From IMG/VR virus record IMGVR_UViG_3300015371_000087, positions 1-40,755 of that record: a DNA stretch of 40,755 bases, one strand, 5' to 3'. The translations under genes were made by a program, and so were the position numbers. The notes under the pieces are model-generated. The model worked only from the letters and a program-made list of their open reading frames with translations. It was not told the DNA's origin and did no database searches. This stretch comes from a virus. Of the stretch, positions 6,563-12,857 are shown piece after piece. Position 1 is the stretch's first letter; every line of letters begins with the position of its first letter.

Positions 6563-7157
6563 CGTTCAGGCGGACGCGGAGTTCTGCGATCAGATTCTCG
6601 AACTGATCAACGGCACCCATTGGGTGCAGGGTCGGCTGCGGACGTTCTGTTGGGTTCCGACGGATCGCACCGAGGGCGACGACCTCAAGAAGCTGTACGC
6701 GATCACGGAAAGCTTCATGGCGTACGACGACGAGGACCAAGAAATTGGCATACAGACTAGCGTCAAGTACGTCGACAACCCGGCGTACGCGCCGGACGGG
6801 GCAGAGCCAGTATTCTGCATGAAGAAGGCACAGTGGTGTCTCATCGGGATGGTCATGCAGGTGGCCGATTTGCTCGACAGCGAGGTACCGCTGACTGACG
6901 ATCCGGACGCCGAGGATGGCGAGGAAGAGAAGATCAACGCTCACGATCAGGCCGAGCGCATCTGTGTCGGGTTCTTCGAGCAGCTTCCGGCGTCCTACAA
7001 CACGCCGCATGTGGTGACGCTAAACCACAAGATCACAGCCGTCGAGAACTGGAACGACCTCAACTCGACTACCAAGCAGGACGTGATCGACCTCGTGACC
7101 CGAGCGCGCGATGCGTTCCTAGAGACAAAGGAGCAGACGGATGGCAGCAACAACTAA
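6552..7157 (+). CDS. Hypothetical acidic protein, 201 aa
   Basis: ATG at 6552 follows GGGACGGAA and overlaps the previous gene by 11 bases. The protein has hydrophobic patches within amphipathic helices (CLIGMVMQVADLL) and a strongly acidic middle (DDPDAEDGEEEK). There is no signal peptide or membrane helix. It is one of the larger unknown proteins of the early block. Confidence 0.75.
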   Translation: MAVSVQADAEFCDQILELINGTHWVQGRLRTFCWVPTDRTEGDDLKKLYAITESFMAYDDEDQEIGIQTSVKYVDNPAYAPDGAEPVFCMKKAQWCLIGMVMQVADLLDSEVPLTDDPDAEDGEEEKINAHDQAERICVGFFEQLPASYNTPHVVTLNHKITAVENWNDLNSTTKQDVIDLVTRARDAFLETKEQTDGSNN

Positions 7158-7356
7158 GTTCCGTCAGGGGCAGCTTCACGACCCTGACCCGAAGAAGAAG
7201 GTGACGCGCTTCAACAACTACGACACCTCGCCGGTGCCGCTGTTGCAGAACGCTTACATCAACAACGAGGACCTGGATGCCCTCGGCAAGCCGGAAGAGA
7301 TCACTGTCGTGGTCCTGCCGGGTCGCGTGAAAGTGAAGAGCGTCACGCTCTCGTAG
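7141..7356 (+). CDS. Hypothetical protein, 71 aa
   Basis: ATG at 7141 lies in the last codons of the previous gene and follows AAGGAG. The N-terminus is basic and the C-terminus beta-rich (ITVVVLPGRVKVKSVTL). Its TAG shares a G with the next GTG start. No family recognised. Confidence 0.65.
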   Translation: MAATTKFRQGQLHDPDPKKKVTRFNNYDTSPVPLLQNAYINNEDLDALGKPEEITVVVLPGRVKVKSVTLS

Positions 7357-7619
7357 TGACTATTCTTCTTGAGTTCTGGTACGTAGTCGCTTGCGAGTCT
7401 GAGCCAGATGAAGAAACTCAGGAAGACATCCCCACGGTCGAAGTGTGGGGACCGTTCGATATCGAGACTGATGCAAAGGCTTTCGCTATCGACCTATGGC
7501 ACGACAACGGTTGGGAAAGTGTAGAGGCTGAGCAGTTGACGTTCGCGGAGGCAGCGGACCGCTCTACTGACGGATGCTTCCACTGGCCCTACAAGAAGGA
7601 GGAACAAGGGGTCGAATAG
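7356..7619 (+). CDS. Hypothetical acidic protein, 87 aa (GTG start)
   Basis: GTG at 7356 overlaps the preceding TAG. The product is acidic and aromatic-rich (EFWYVVACESE, VWGPFDIETDAKAFAIDLW), with a pattern typical of small single-domain phage proteins that assemble or inhibit host proteins. No homologue is recognised. Confidence 0.6.
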   Translation: MTILLEFWYVVACESEPDEETQEDIPTVEVWGPFDIETDAKAFAIDLWHDNGWESVEAEQLTFAEAADRSTDGCFHWPYKKEEQGVE

Positions 7620-7622
7620 GAC

Positions 7623-8342
7623 ATGAGGAAAGTTCGGGATCTGACCTACCGAAAGGACCAATGCGACCGGCGTTACGTCACCGACATGGCGCAGCGCCTC
7701 GTCGGGCAGCGAATCGTCGTTCAGATGCAGGACGGATCGGGCTGGCGTAGCGCCTGGCTGATGAAGGTCTATCCCAAGAACGACCGATTCAAGATCAGGT
7801 GGACCAAGTCCGGGGTGCCGACAACGTTGCGAGGTACCTGGCGAATCCACAACGCGGGCCTGTTTACCCAGGGGCAGAAACCTCGGCCAAACGGCTTGCA
7901 TGGCATGGCTCGCCATGCTAGTATTACCAGTACTACCAAACAAAGCCCTAGGAGGGCACAGATGGCCACTACCAAGTCCAAGTCCGGAGCCAAGCGCGGT
8001 GCCGGGCGTCCCAAGCAGAATGGCGGGATCGCATCGCTGAGCGATGCCCAGCGCAAGAAGATGGCGGGACAGATCGCCCGCCTTCGCAAGCAGAAGGTCA
8101 AGTGGGATGGCCCGGATGGCATCTGCGAGCAGGTCGGCATCAGCAGCGCGCTCCAGGGCCGCGAGCTTCTGCGCGAGTACGGCAACGAGGACATGGTGCG
8201 CGAGCGCCAGGTGTCCAGCGGCGGCTCGCGTTCGAAGTCCAAGGCGAGCGCGTCCAAGGCCAAGGCCAAGCCCGCTGCGAAGGGCAGCAAGCGCAAGGTG
8301 ACCGTGAAGCGCGGTCGCGGTCGGGCGTCAAACCCTTCGTAG
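7623..8342 (+). CDS. Long in-frame product: SH3-like domain fused to basic nucleoid-like protein
   Basis: The frame is open without a stop for 239 codons from ATG 7623. Residues about 25-85 form a beta-rich unit (VGQRIVVQMQDGSGW, DRFKIRW, LRGTWRIHNAGLF) resembling a small SH3/Tudor-like barrel. The rest is the Lys/Arg-rich protein that also has its own strong Shine-Dalgarno and ATG at 7962 and its own candidate promoter. Two nested products, long and short, are therefore likely. Alternatively the 7623 start is used little and the upstream part is a decayed gene. Confidence 0.5.
   Translation: MRKVRDLTYRKDQCDRRYVTDMAQRLVGQRIVVQMQDGSGWRSAWLMKVYPKNDRFKIRWTKSGVPTTLRGTWRIHNAGLFTQGQKPRPNGLHGMARHASITSTTKQSPRRAQMATTKSKSGAKRGAGRPKQNGGIASLSDAQRKKMAGQIARLRKQKVKWDGPDGICEQVGISSALQGRELLREYGNEDMVRERQVSSGGSRSKSKASASKAKAKPAAKGSKRKVTVKRGRGRASNPS
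7896..7924 (+). promoter_or_regulatory. Candidate sigma70-type promoter with palindrome in its spacer
   Basis: TTGCAT (7896-7901) and TAGTAT (7919-7924) are spaced by exactly 17 bases, and TGC precedes the -10 (extended -10). The spacer is occupied by the perfect 7-bp inverted repeat GCATGGC-TC-GCCATGC (7903-7918), well placed for a dimeric repressor. Transcription would start near 7931, giving a leader of about 31 bases before AGGAGG and ATG 7962. Confidence 0.55.
7962..8342 (+). CDS. Lys-rich nucleoid-like DNA-binding protein, 126 aa (short form)
   Basis: ATG at 7962 follows AGGAGG (7950-7955) and a promoter-like element. Residues about 1-25 are basic (GAKRGAGRPKQNG, containing an AT-hook-like GRP). 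Residues 25-75 form a compact helical region (RKKMAGQIARLRKQKVKWDG, then ICEQVGISSALQGRELL, helix-turn-helix-like). Residues 80-126 are a Lys/Ala/Ser tail ending in RGRGR. This layout resembles histone H1-like or Lsr2-like phage DNA-organising proteins. The stop TAG (8340-8342) follows a candidate -1 slippery heptamer. Confidence 0.65.
   Translation: MATTKSKSGAKRGAGRPKQNGGIASLSDAQRKKMAGQIARLRKQKVKWDGPDGICEQVGISSALQGRELLREYGNEDMVRERQVSSGGSRSKSKASASKAKAKPAAKGSKRKVTVKRGRGRASNPS
8330..8336 (+). other. Candidate -1 ribosomal frameshift site (A AAC CCT)
   Basis: AAACCCT fits X XXY YYZ in the zero frame of the nucleoid-like gene and lies one codon before its TAG stop. A -1 slip continues into an open frame of 94 codons that has no ATG, GTG or TTG of its own downstream of the stop. 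The fused short form would be about 219 residues. Confidence 0.45.
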
Positions 8343-8620
8343 GCCTGTCAGAACCGGACATCGCCCGGCTTGTCAATGGGAAGAAGCTGTATCAAATCAG
8401 CAAAATCTACACCACTGGCAAGTCGGACGGTCCGTCCGTCCTCATCGAACAAGAGCATCGCAACGTCAAGTTCAAGAGGTACCTTCTGGCAGGGCCGACG
8501 GAGATTCAAGTTGACGGCGAATGGGTGATCGGAGAACGGAAGCATGATCTCATTCAATTCTTCGCCGACCCTGGCGGACTGCGCACGGTCCGCGCCGAGG
8601 ACATCGTAGACATCAACTAG
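8330..8620 (+). CDS. Startless C-terminal domain, reached by -1 frameshift or CTG start
   Basis: This frame encodes a convincing soluble domain (SEPDIARLVNGKKLYQISKI, VLIEQEHRNVKFKRYLLAG, then EWVIGERKHDLIQFF), unlike the low-complexity shadow frames around it. No ordinary start codon exists between 8330 and its beginning; the only options are the CTG at 8346 or translation passing through the AAACCCT slippery site. An indel that split one ancestral gene is a further possibility. It ends 7 bases before the tRNA-Cys gene. Confidence 0.5.
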   Translation, partial: KPFVGLSEPDIARLVNGKKLYQISKIYTTGKSDGPSVLIEQEHRNVKFKRYLLAGPTEIQVDGEWVIGERKHDLIQFFADPGGLRTVRAEDIVDIN

Positions 8621-8627
8621 TGCGACT

Positions 8628-8700
8628 GGCCAGGTGGCAGAGAGGCTCAATGCGGGTGGTTGCAAACCACTTATTCGCGGGTTCAAATCCCGCCCTGGCC
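8628..8700 (+). tRNA. tRNA-Cys(GCA)
   Basis: A full cloverleaf is present: acceptor GGCCAGG 8628-8634 with CCTGGCC 8694-8700; short D stem 8637-8639 with 8651-8653; anticodon stem GGTGG 8655-8659 with CCACT 8667-8671; loop TTGCAAA with anticodon GCA at 8662-8664; T stem GCGGG/CCCGC with loop TTCAAAT (8682-8688). The CCA end is not encoded. It reads UGC, useful given the many Cys-rich small proteins of this phage. Confidence 0.92.
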
Positions 8701-8703
8701 TTT

Positions 8704-8780
8704 GCCCGTCGTTGTAGCATGTGGGGAAGCTACCTTGCCGGTTACGCGGCTTGTCCTGGGGTTCGAGTCCCCCGGCGGGC
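8704..8780 (+). tRNA. tRNA-like gene with aberrant anticodon arm (possibly Val-TAC)
   Basis: Acceptor GCCCGTC 8704-8710 pairs with GGCGGGC 8774-8780 (one G-T). A D arm (GTAGC 8714-8718 with GCTAC 8729-8733, GGGG in the loop) and a T arm (GGGG-TTCGAGT-CCCC, 8758-8772) are clear. The anticodon arm is irregular: GCC 8737-8739 pairs with GGC 8748-8750 around an 8-base loop (or 6 bases if G8740-C8747 pairs), and the outer stem has two T-T mismatches. TAC at 8743-8745 after T8742 would be Val. It may be a pseudo-tRNA or a functional variant. No CCA is encoded. Confidence 0.6.
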
Positions 8781-8783
8781 ATT

Positions 8784-9150
8784 GGGTGATGAGGAATAGC
8801 CCTAGGCGTGGGGATCGCTGGATTCGGTTCATGAAAGCCGACGGGAGCCTCATCACCCTCAAACTTGGAGTCCATATGGCCAGGCGAATAGCAGAGTCGA
8901 ATCAAAAAGGCCTGTACGGGTATATGGGGCGCTTGCGCAACCAGCCCGTGACTCTGGCTCCAAGACACCGGTTCAAGTTGCCTCGGTGTATAAAGCGGAT
9001 CGACATTTCGCGCTTTGCGATGATAGCGCAGGCCAGTTGGGAGCCTCTCCTTTCATGTCGCCGCCGCAGCGCATAGAAATACCCAGCGACTGCATCAGTC
9101 CGGCGAGCGCGCAAGCGTTCGCGGCCCGGCGATAAGGCAACAATAAACAT
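8784..9150 (+). other. Structured segment without a convincing gene
   Basis: Strong hairpins occur one after another: an 11-bp perfect repeat (GGGTGATGAGG 8784-8794 with CCTCATCACCC 8848-8858) closing a tRNA-sized 75-base unit with two inner hairpins; ACACCG 8965-8970 with CGGTGT 8984-8989; GCGCT 9010-9014 with AGCGC 9025-9029; GCGAGCGC 9103-9110 with GCGTTCGC 9115-9122 around a GCAA tetraloop. An open frame ends at 9076, but it has no ribosome site and its third codon positions lack the GC bias of the neighbours. It may be a non-coding RNA region. Confidence 0.45.
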
Positions 9151-9184
9151 GGAGCGGGGATCAGCCGTCACTGGTCCTCGCTCC
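9151..9184 (+). promoter_or_regulatory. Ten-bp hairpin upstream of the gene at 9205
   Basis: GGAGCGGGGA (9151-9160) pairs with TCCTCGCTCC (9175-9184) with one G-T pair and a 14-base loop. It ends 10 bases before the Shine-Dalgarno GGAGG (9195-9199). No T-tract follows. It may end transcription from the tRNA region or protect the downstream mRNA 5' end. Confidence 0.45.
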
Positions 9185-9204
9185 GCTTACTTGTGGAGGT
9201 TGAT

Positions 9205-9417
9205 ATGCGCAGTCGTGCTGTTCGTGCCCGCGAAGTTACGACCGATGACTACGTCGTCATACACGACCCGAAGGAACGCGACAAGAAGTTCAAGGTCTGC
9301 GAGGTTTACAAGAACCGCAAGATCGTGAAGATCACCTATCTGGACGAGGCCGATGAGACGGGCCACAAGTTCAAGATGATCAAGGCAAAGCCGATGCACC
9401 GCGTTAGGGTCGTGTGA
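9205..9417 (+). CDS. Hypothetical basic protein, 70 aa
   Basis: ATG at 9205 lies 5 bases after GGAGG; a GTG at 9193 in frame would remove the ribosome site. The protein is basic with beta strands (DDYVVIHDPKERDKKFKVCE, IVKITYLDE), suggesting a small beta-barrel. The stop overlaps the next start (GTGATG). No family is named. Confidence 0.65.
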   Translation: MRSRAVRAREVTTDDYVVIHDPKERDKKFKVCEVYKNRKIVKITYLDEADETGHKFKMIKAKPMHRVRVV

Positions 9418-9632
9418 TGTCGCTTGCCGATTCTCCGCTCAAACCTTTCAAGGTCGAAGTCATCGAGATCAGTTGGGGCAACCGCACAAAGGCACTACTG
9501 ATCACCTGCCCGCGCTGCGACCACGAGGGCATCGTGTCGCTTGCCTGGAAGAACAGCAGCGAGTACGGTACGCGCCCCTGCACGTACTGTTTCAAGACCG
9601 CTAAAATACCTCCCAAAAAGGAGTGGCAATGA
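9417..9632 (+). CDS. Zinc-ribbon protein, 71 aa
   Basis: ATG at 9417 overlaps the previous stop; a GTG lies one codon upstream. Residues about 32-35 CPRC and 56-59 CTYC, separated by about 20 residues, form a zinc-ribbon pattern between short beta strands. It resembles ribbon modules of transcription or RNA-processing factors, but this is a structural guess. The next gene overlaps as ATGA. Confidence 0.65.
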   Translation: MSLADSPLKPFKVEVIEISWGNRTKALLITCPRCDHEGIVSLAWKNSSEYGTRPCTYCFKTAKIPPKKEWQ

Positions 9633-9832
9633 GCCGTGACCGAGTCGAGGCGCTGTACAACAAGGAGGATTCTTTCACCGGCAGACCGCCGGATGCGGGC
9701 GAGTACCGTCTTGCCGCGCTCGATACGCTGAGACACGGTGACATCGCTACCGCACAGGTCCTCGCTACGCTTGCCGTAGAGAGGGAGCTAGACACGCTCG
9801 TCAACTACGGCCTCAAGGTTGTGCAGACATGA
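9629..9832 (+). CDS. Hypothetical helical protein, 67 aa
   Basis: ATG at 9629 is preferred to GTG 9623 because AAAAAGGAG (9615-9623) is then correctly spaced. The product is an all-helical, tetratricopeptide-like single unit (LAALDTLRHGDIATAQVLAT). It overlaps both neighbours by 4 bases (ATGA). Unknown function. Confidence 0.65.
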   Translation: MSRDRVEALYNKEDSFTGRPPDAGEYRLAALDTLRHGDIATAQVLATLAVERELDTLVNYGLKVVQT

Positions 9833-10050
9833 CTCGGTTCTCAGCCCGTATCGAGATAGATGACGGAACGACTGCCGAGCTAGCCCTGTTGCGCGACGAC
9901 AACGGAATCAGCTTTGTGTTCTATTGCGACGACCGCCCGCTCACCGCCGAAGATCCGCCAGAGTCATTGCAGGCGGCCATGTCGCAACTAGCACACGAGC
10001 TATCCGGATGGTACCGCGAACTTGACGGGAGGCTTCGTGAGCAAAGTTGA
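9829..10050 (+). CDS. Hypothetical acidic protein, 73 aa
   Basis: ATG overlaps the previous TGA. The protein has beta strands first (FSARIEIDDGTTAELALL, ISFVFYCDD) then a helix (LQAAMSQLAHELSGWYREL). It overlaps the helicase start by 14 bases, so it is probably translated together with it. A helicase partner is conceivable from position only. Confidence 0.6.
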   Translation: MTRFSARIEIDDGTTAELALLRDDNGISFVFYCDDRPLTAEDPPESLQAAMSQLAHELSGWYRELDGRLREQS

Positions 10051-11992
10051 GGTCGATATCTCAAAGACCGGCAAGCGGCTCGAAGTCAAGTTCCCGTTCA
10101 CGCCGGAGGATCTCAAGAAGATCAAGAAGGTCACGGGTCGCGCATGGAGTAGCTCGCGACACGTCAACACTGTTCCGGCAACCCTCGAAGCTGCCCGTAA
10201 GCTGCGCGAGCTATTTGGCAAGCGCATGGTGCTTACCCCTCAAGCGCGCCAGTGGGCGCATCGGTTGGTCAGGAAGGAGCGCAGTATGCGCCGACTCCAT
10301 TCTGCCGACGATGCCTCACTGGCCAGCACCCCGCGCCTGATCCTCGACGCGATTGAAGGCAAGCCGCTGGACCTCGATCTACCGCCGCGCCACGCACTTG
10401 GTCGCAAGCGCGACCCGCGCCCGTACCAGCGGGCCGATATCAAGCTCATGTCTATGGGTCATGCGATGAACCTAAACGACGTGGGCACCGGCAAGACATT
10501 GGAAGCAATCGGCGCTGTGTTCGAGGCTGGTCTGTATCCTGGCAGCGGCATCGTCGTTGCGCCGCGCCGGACGCTAATCCCGGTTTGGCAGCGGACCTTC
10601 CAGTGGTTCACCGACTACAATTTCCTGACGAGCGAGTCGCCTGCCGAGCGCAAGGAGGCCATTACATACTTTGCGCAGAAACAGCCGGAGAACACCGTCC
10701 TCGGACTGATCGCTGATGATCTGCGCGTCGTCCGCTACTGCACGCGCAAGACTCGTGACGACTGGATCAAGGAGAACAAGGCGAAGCGCCACCCGATGCA
10801 CGCGGCGCAGGACTTCAAGGGCAACTGGTATTGCTTCAAGGACGAGGTTCAACAGGCGCTCTTGCTAGCACCGATCAAGTTCTTTGTGATCGACGAGTTC
10901 CACAACACCGGCCTCAACAATCGGCTCTCGCTCTTCCACGTCGGTGCCACGTTGTTCGATGCCGACCGCAAGTGGCCAATGTCGGCAACCCCGATGGGCG
11001 GCAAACCTGAGCGCCTCTGGCCGATCCTGCACTTCATGTACCCGAACGACTACAGCAGTTCGTGGAACTGGTACGAGGCTTGGATCGAAATCATCACTGA
11101 GGAGTTCTACCGGCGCGGCGACCGAGGCGGCCAGCCGTCCGGCGTCAAGAAGATCCTTGGCGGACTGAAGCCGGGGATTGAGGACGAGTTCTACAACGCG
11201 CACCGTCAGCACATGACGCGACGGCGCAAACGCGATGCCCTCCCCGGCCTGCCGCCAATCGTTGAAATTGACGTAGATACGCCGATGAGTAAGGGCCAGC
11301 GGCGACAGTACACGGCCTTCGAAGAGGATCACGAGCTTATCATCGACGGCAAGCGGCTCAGCGGCAGCATCGTCCTGACGCAGTACATGCGTCTACGGCA
11401 GATGGCTAACGCGCGGGTAGACTGGGACCAGTTCTACACCAAGCCGGTCGCAACAAACGACAGCGGCAAGCTCGAATACTTGTTCGAGAAGCTCGATGAA
11501 AACGGTGTCCGTCCGGCGCTGCGCGGCATGGATGCCGGACCAGAGCCGCGAGCGCGAGCCTACGTTGGTGTGCTAGAGGTCAGCTTCGCCAATGTCGTCG
11601 CTGAGGAGATTCGCCGCTACGGTGTCGATGCCGAAGCCCTGCACGGTATGACAAAGCCGGATCAATTCAAGAAGATCCTCGACCGCTTCGAGTCGGAAGA
11701 TGAGGCACCGTTCGTGATCGTGATGACGATGCAGACCGGCGGCTCTGGTCTTGACTTGCAGCAGGCGAACTCGGCGCACGCACTTGACGATCCGTGGGAC
11801 CCGGACATCAGCTATCAGTTCTTCGGGCGCGGTGATCGTGGTTCCCGCGAGACTGCGCTCAAGTGCTACACGTACATCACGCCGAACAGCATCCAGGAAT
11901 ATGTCCGCAAAGTTGCGGGCGACAAAAAGCTAACGAACGACAACATTCTGGACTACGTGCCCGATATCGAGGCATTGCGTAAGTCAAGATGA
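10037..11992 (+). CDS. SNF2-family DNA translocase with HARP-like N-terminus
   Basis: GTG 10037 was chosen because GGGAGG lies just upstream; a TTG at 10022 precedes that site. Of 651 residues, about 1-60 resemble a HARP/SMARCAL1 module (VKFPFTPEDLKKIKKVTGRA). The two RecA-like lobes follow: Walker A GTGKT near 150, DEFH near 293, SATP near 325, GGSGLDL near 575, and an arginine motif FGRGDRGSR near 605. The family moves along duplex DNA with ATP; HARP-bearing members anneal or reverse forks. In phages such proteins support recombination-dependent replication. The last motif (RGDRGS) departs from the common QxxGRxxRxGQ form. Confidence 0.85.
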   Translation: MSKVEVDISKTGKRLEVKFPFTPEDLKKIKKVTGRAWSSSRHVNTVPATLEAARKLRELFGKRMVLTPQARQWAHRLVRKERSMRRLHSADDASLASTPRLILDAIEGKPLDLDLPPRHALGRKRDPRPYQRADIKLMSMGHAMNLNDVGTGKTLEAIGAVFEAGLYPGSGIVVAPRRTLIPVWQRTFQWFTDYNFLTSESPAERKEAITYFAQKQPENTVLGLIADDLRVVRYCTRKTRDDWIKENKAKRHPMHAAQDFKGNWYCFKDEVQQALLLAPIKFFVIDEFHNTGLNNRLSLFHVGATLFDADRKWPMSATPMGGKPERLWPILHFMYPNDYSSSWNWYEAWIEIITEEFYRRGDRGGQPSGVKKILGGLKPGIEDEFYNAHRQHMTRRRKRDALPGLPPIVEIDVDTPMSKGQRRQYTAFEEDHELIIDGKRLSGSIVLTQYMRLRQMANARVDWDQFYTKPVATNDSGKLEYLFEKLDENGVRPALRGMDAGPEPRARAYVGVLEVSFANVVAEEIRRYGVDAEALHGMTKPDQFKKILDRFESEDEAPFVIVMTMQTGGSGLDLQQANSAHALDDPWDPDISYQFFGRGDRGSRETALKCYTYITPNSIQEYVRKVAGDKKLTNDNILDYVPDIEALRKSR

Positions 11993-12124
11993 GTCGCTAC
12001 GCTCCGCGAGTTTCCGCAATCTACTAGGAAGGTGATCCGCTGGCCAACTCCGGTGGCGCTCTGTAAAAGGTCGAGTCGTGCGAGCCACCAAGCTGGACAA
12101 GGTAAACGTAACAGGAAGTGTCTA

Positions 12125-12709
12125 ATGAAGAAGTTTCTCGTCGTCTTTCTGACGGCGTTTTTGTGTACGGTTTCCGCGACGGCAAGCAACAAGCAAACCA
12201 CCTGCGAGAAGGCGTACAACGTCAGGCAAAAGGTTATCAACAAACACGGGGAGCGCGCACCGGGCAGAAACATCTGTCGGCAAGGAATGCGCTTCAAGTG
12301 GGTGTCCGATGACAAGAAGCACAGTCACTGGTTCTCGCGCCCTGCAAAGGAAAGTGAGAAGCGTGACTACCTCCATGCAATGAAACGTCTCATTGCACCA
12401 GCCCCTCCGTACCTAACATACAACGCGGTTCAGCCAGGACAGCCGCCAGCAGGCACGCTCTCGCGCTCGCTTGCACCGTCTGGATTGGCAAACTGCATCG
12501 TCAGTCATGAATCAGGGGGCAACCCGCAGGCGACCAACGGGCAGTACCACGGAATTGCACAATGGTCGCATGAGGCGTGGATTCGCATGGGCGGGGGTCG
12601 TTACTCTTCCGACCCGCTTGGTGCAACCCGCGAACAACAGCTGCAAATATTGAGCGACGGTCTTGCTCGATTCGGATGCAACGATTGGTGTCCGTACGAC
12701 GGCTGTTGA
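12125..12709 (+). CDS. Secreted Rpf/transglycosylase-like peptidoglycan hydrolase
   Basis: ATG 12125 follows AGGAAG and begins a signal peptide (MKKFLVVFLTAFLCTVSATA), likely cleaved after ASA/ATA near residue 20. Of 194 residues, 118-190 resemble the resuscitation-promoting-factor (lysozyme-like) domain: CIVSHESGG with likely catalytic E129, then YHGIAQW, then paired Cys near the end. Rpf domains cleave the glycan strand of actinobacterial cell walls. It sits alone among DNA-metabolism genes, far from the holin-like genes, so it may act outside lysis timing or be a Sec-exported endolysin. An upstream GTG at 12032 was rejected as it masks the signal peptide. Confidence 0.78.
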   Translation: MKKFLVVFLTAFLCTVSATASNKQTTCEKAYNVRQKVINKHGERAPGRNICRQGMRFKWVSDDKKHSHWFSRPAKESEKRDYLHAMKRLIAPAPPYLTYNAVQPGQPPAGTLSRSLAPSGLANCIVSHESGGNPQATNGQYHGIAQWSHEAWIRMGGGRYSSDPLGATREQQLQILSDGLARFGCNDWCPYDGC

Positions 12710-12715
12710 TGTAAG

Positions 12716-12756
12716 CGAGGGGCTGGGCGGTGTCGATCAGCGTGCCCAGCCCCTCG
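12716..12756 (+). terminator. Strong 13-bp hairpin after the Rpf-like gene
   Basis: CGAGGGGCTGGGC (12716-12728) pairs perfectly with GCCCAGCCCCTCG (12744-12756) around a 15-base loop, 7 bases after the stop. No T-tract follows, as is common for terminators of high-GC Gram-positive bacteria. It probably ends the early transcript in either direction. Confidence 0.65.
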
Positions 12757-12759
12757 GTC

Positions 12760-12806
12760 GGCGGGCGCGGTTGGCTGAGGGGTCAGACAATTACTCCGCG
12801 CCCGCC
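12760..12806 (+). terminator. Second hairpin, 11 bp perfect
   Basis: GGCGGGCGCGG (12760-12770) pairs with CCGCGCCCGCC (12796-12806) around a 25-base loop. It begins three bases after the previous hairpin, so the pair acts as a tandem terminator or as part of a larger RNA fold. Confidence 0.55.
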
Positions 12807-12857
12807 AAGTAGCAGTCTAGCAGGCTCGAAATAGGCCGCTCCCGGCCAGTTTGTCGG

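Noticed and set aside
7661-7750. ATG after CTACCGAAAGGACCA
   Set aside because: The frame closes after 29 codons and the motif is part of the longer gene's coding sequence.
8660-9076. 138-codon frame after the tRNA-Cys
   Set aside because: It starts inside one tRNA and runs through the other, has no ribosome site at any internal ATG and lacks the third-position GC bias of real genes here. A short gene from 8831 cannot be fully excluded.
8784-9190. Possible tmRNA (GGATTCG and GACGGG motifs near 8820-8845)
   Set aside because: The two motifs are separated by extra bases, no tRNA-like 3' end with a TTC loop and matching acceptor is present and no credible tag frame is found.
12032-12124. Upstream GTG start for the Rpf-like protein
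   Set aside because: The added 31 residues are basic and polar and would bury the signal peptide; ATG 12125 has AGGAAG at correct spacing.
11993-12124. Possible tRNA or small gene in the 132-base gap (GGTGGC/GCCACC stem)
   Set aside because: Only a six-pair stem, with no T-arm or anticodon arm; the longest frame starting in it that does not run into the next gene is 12 codons.
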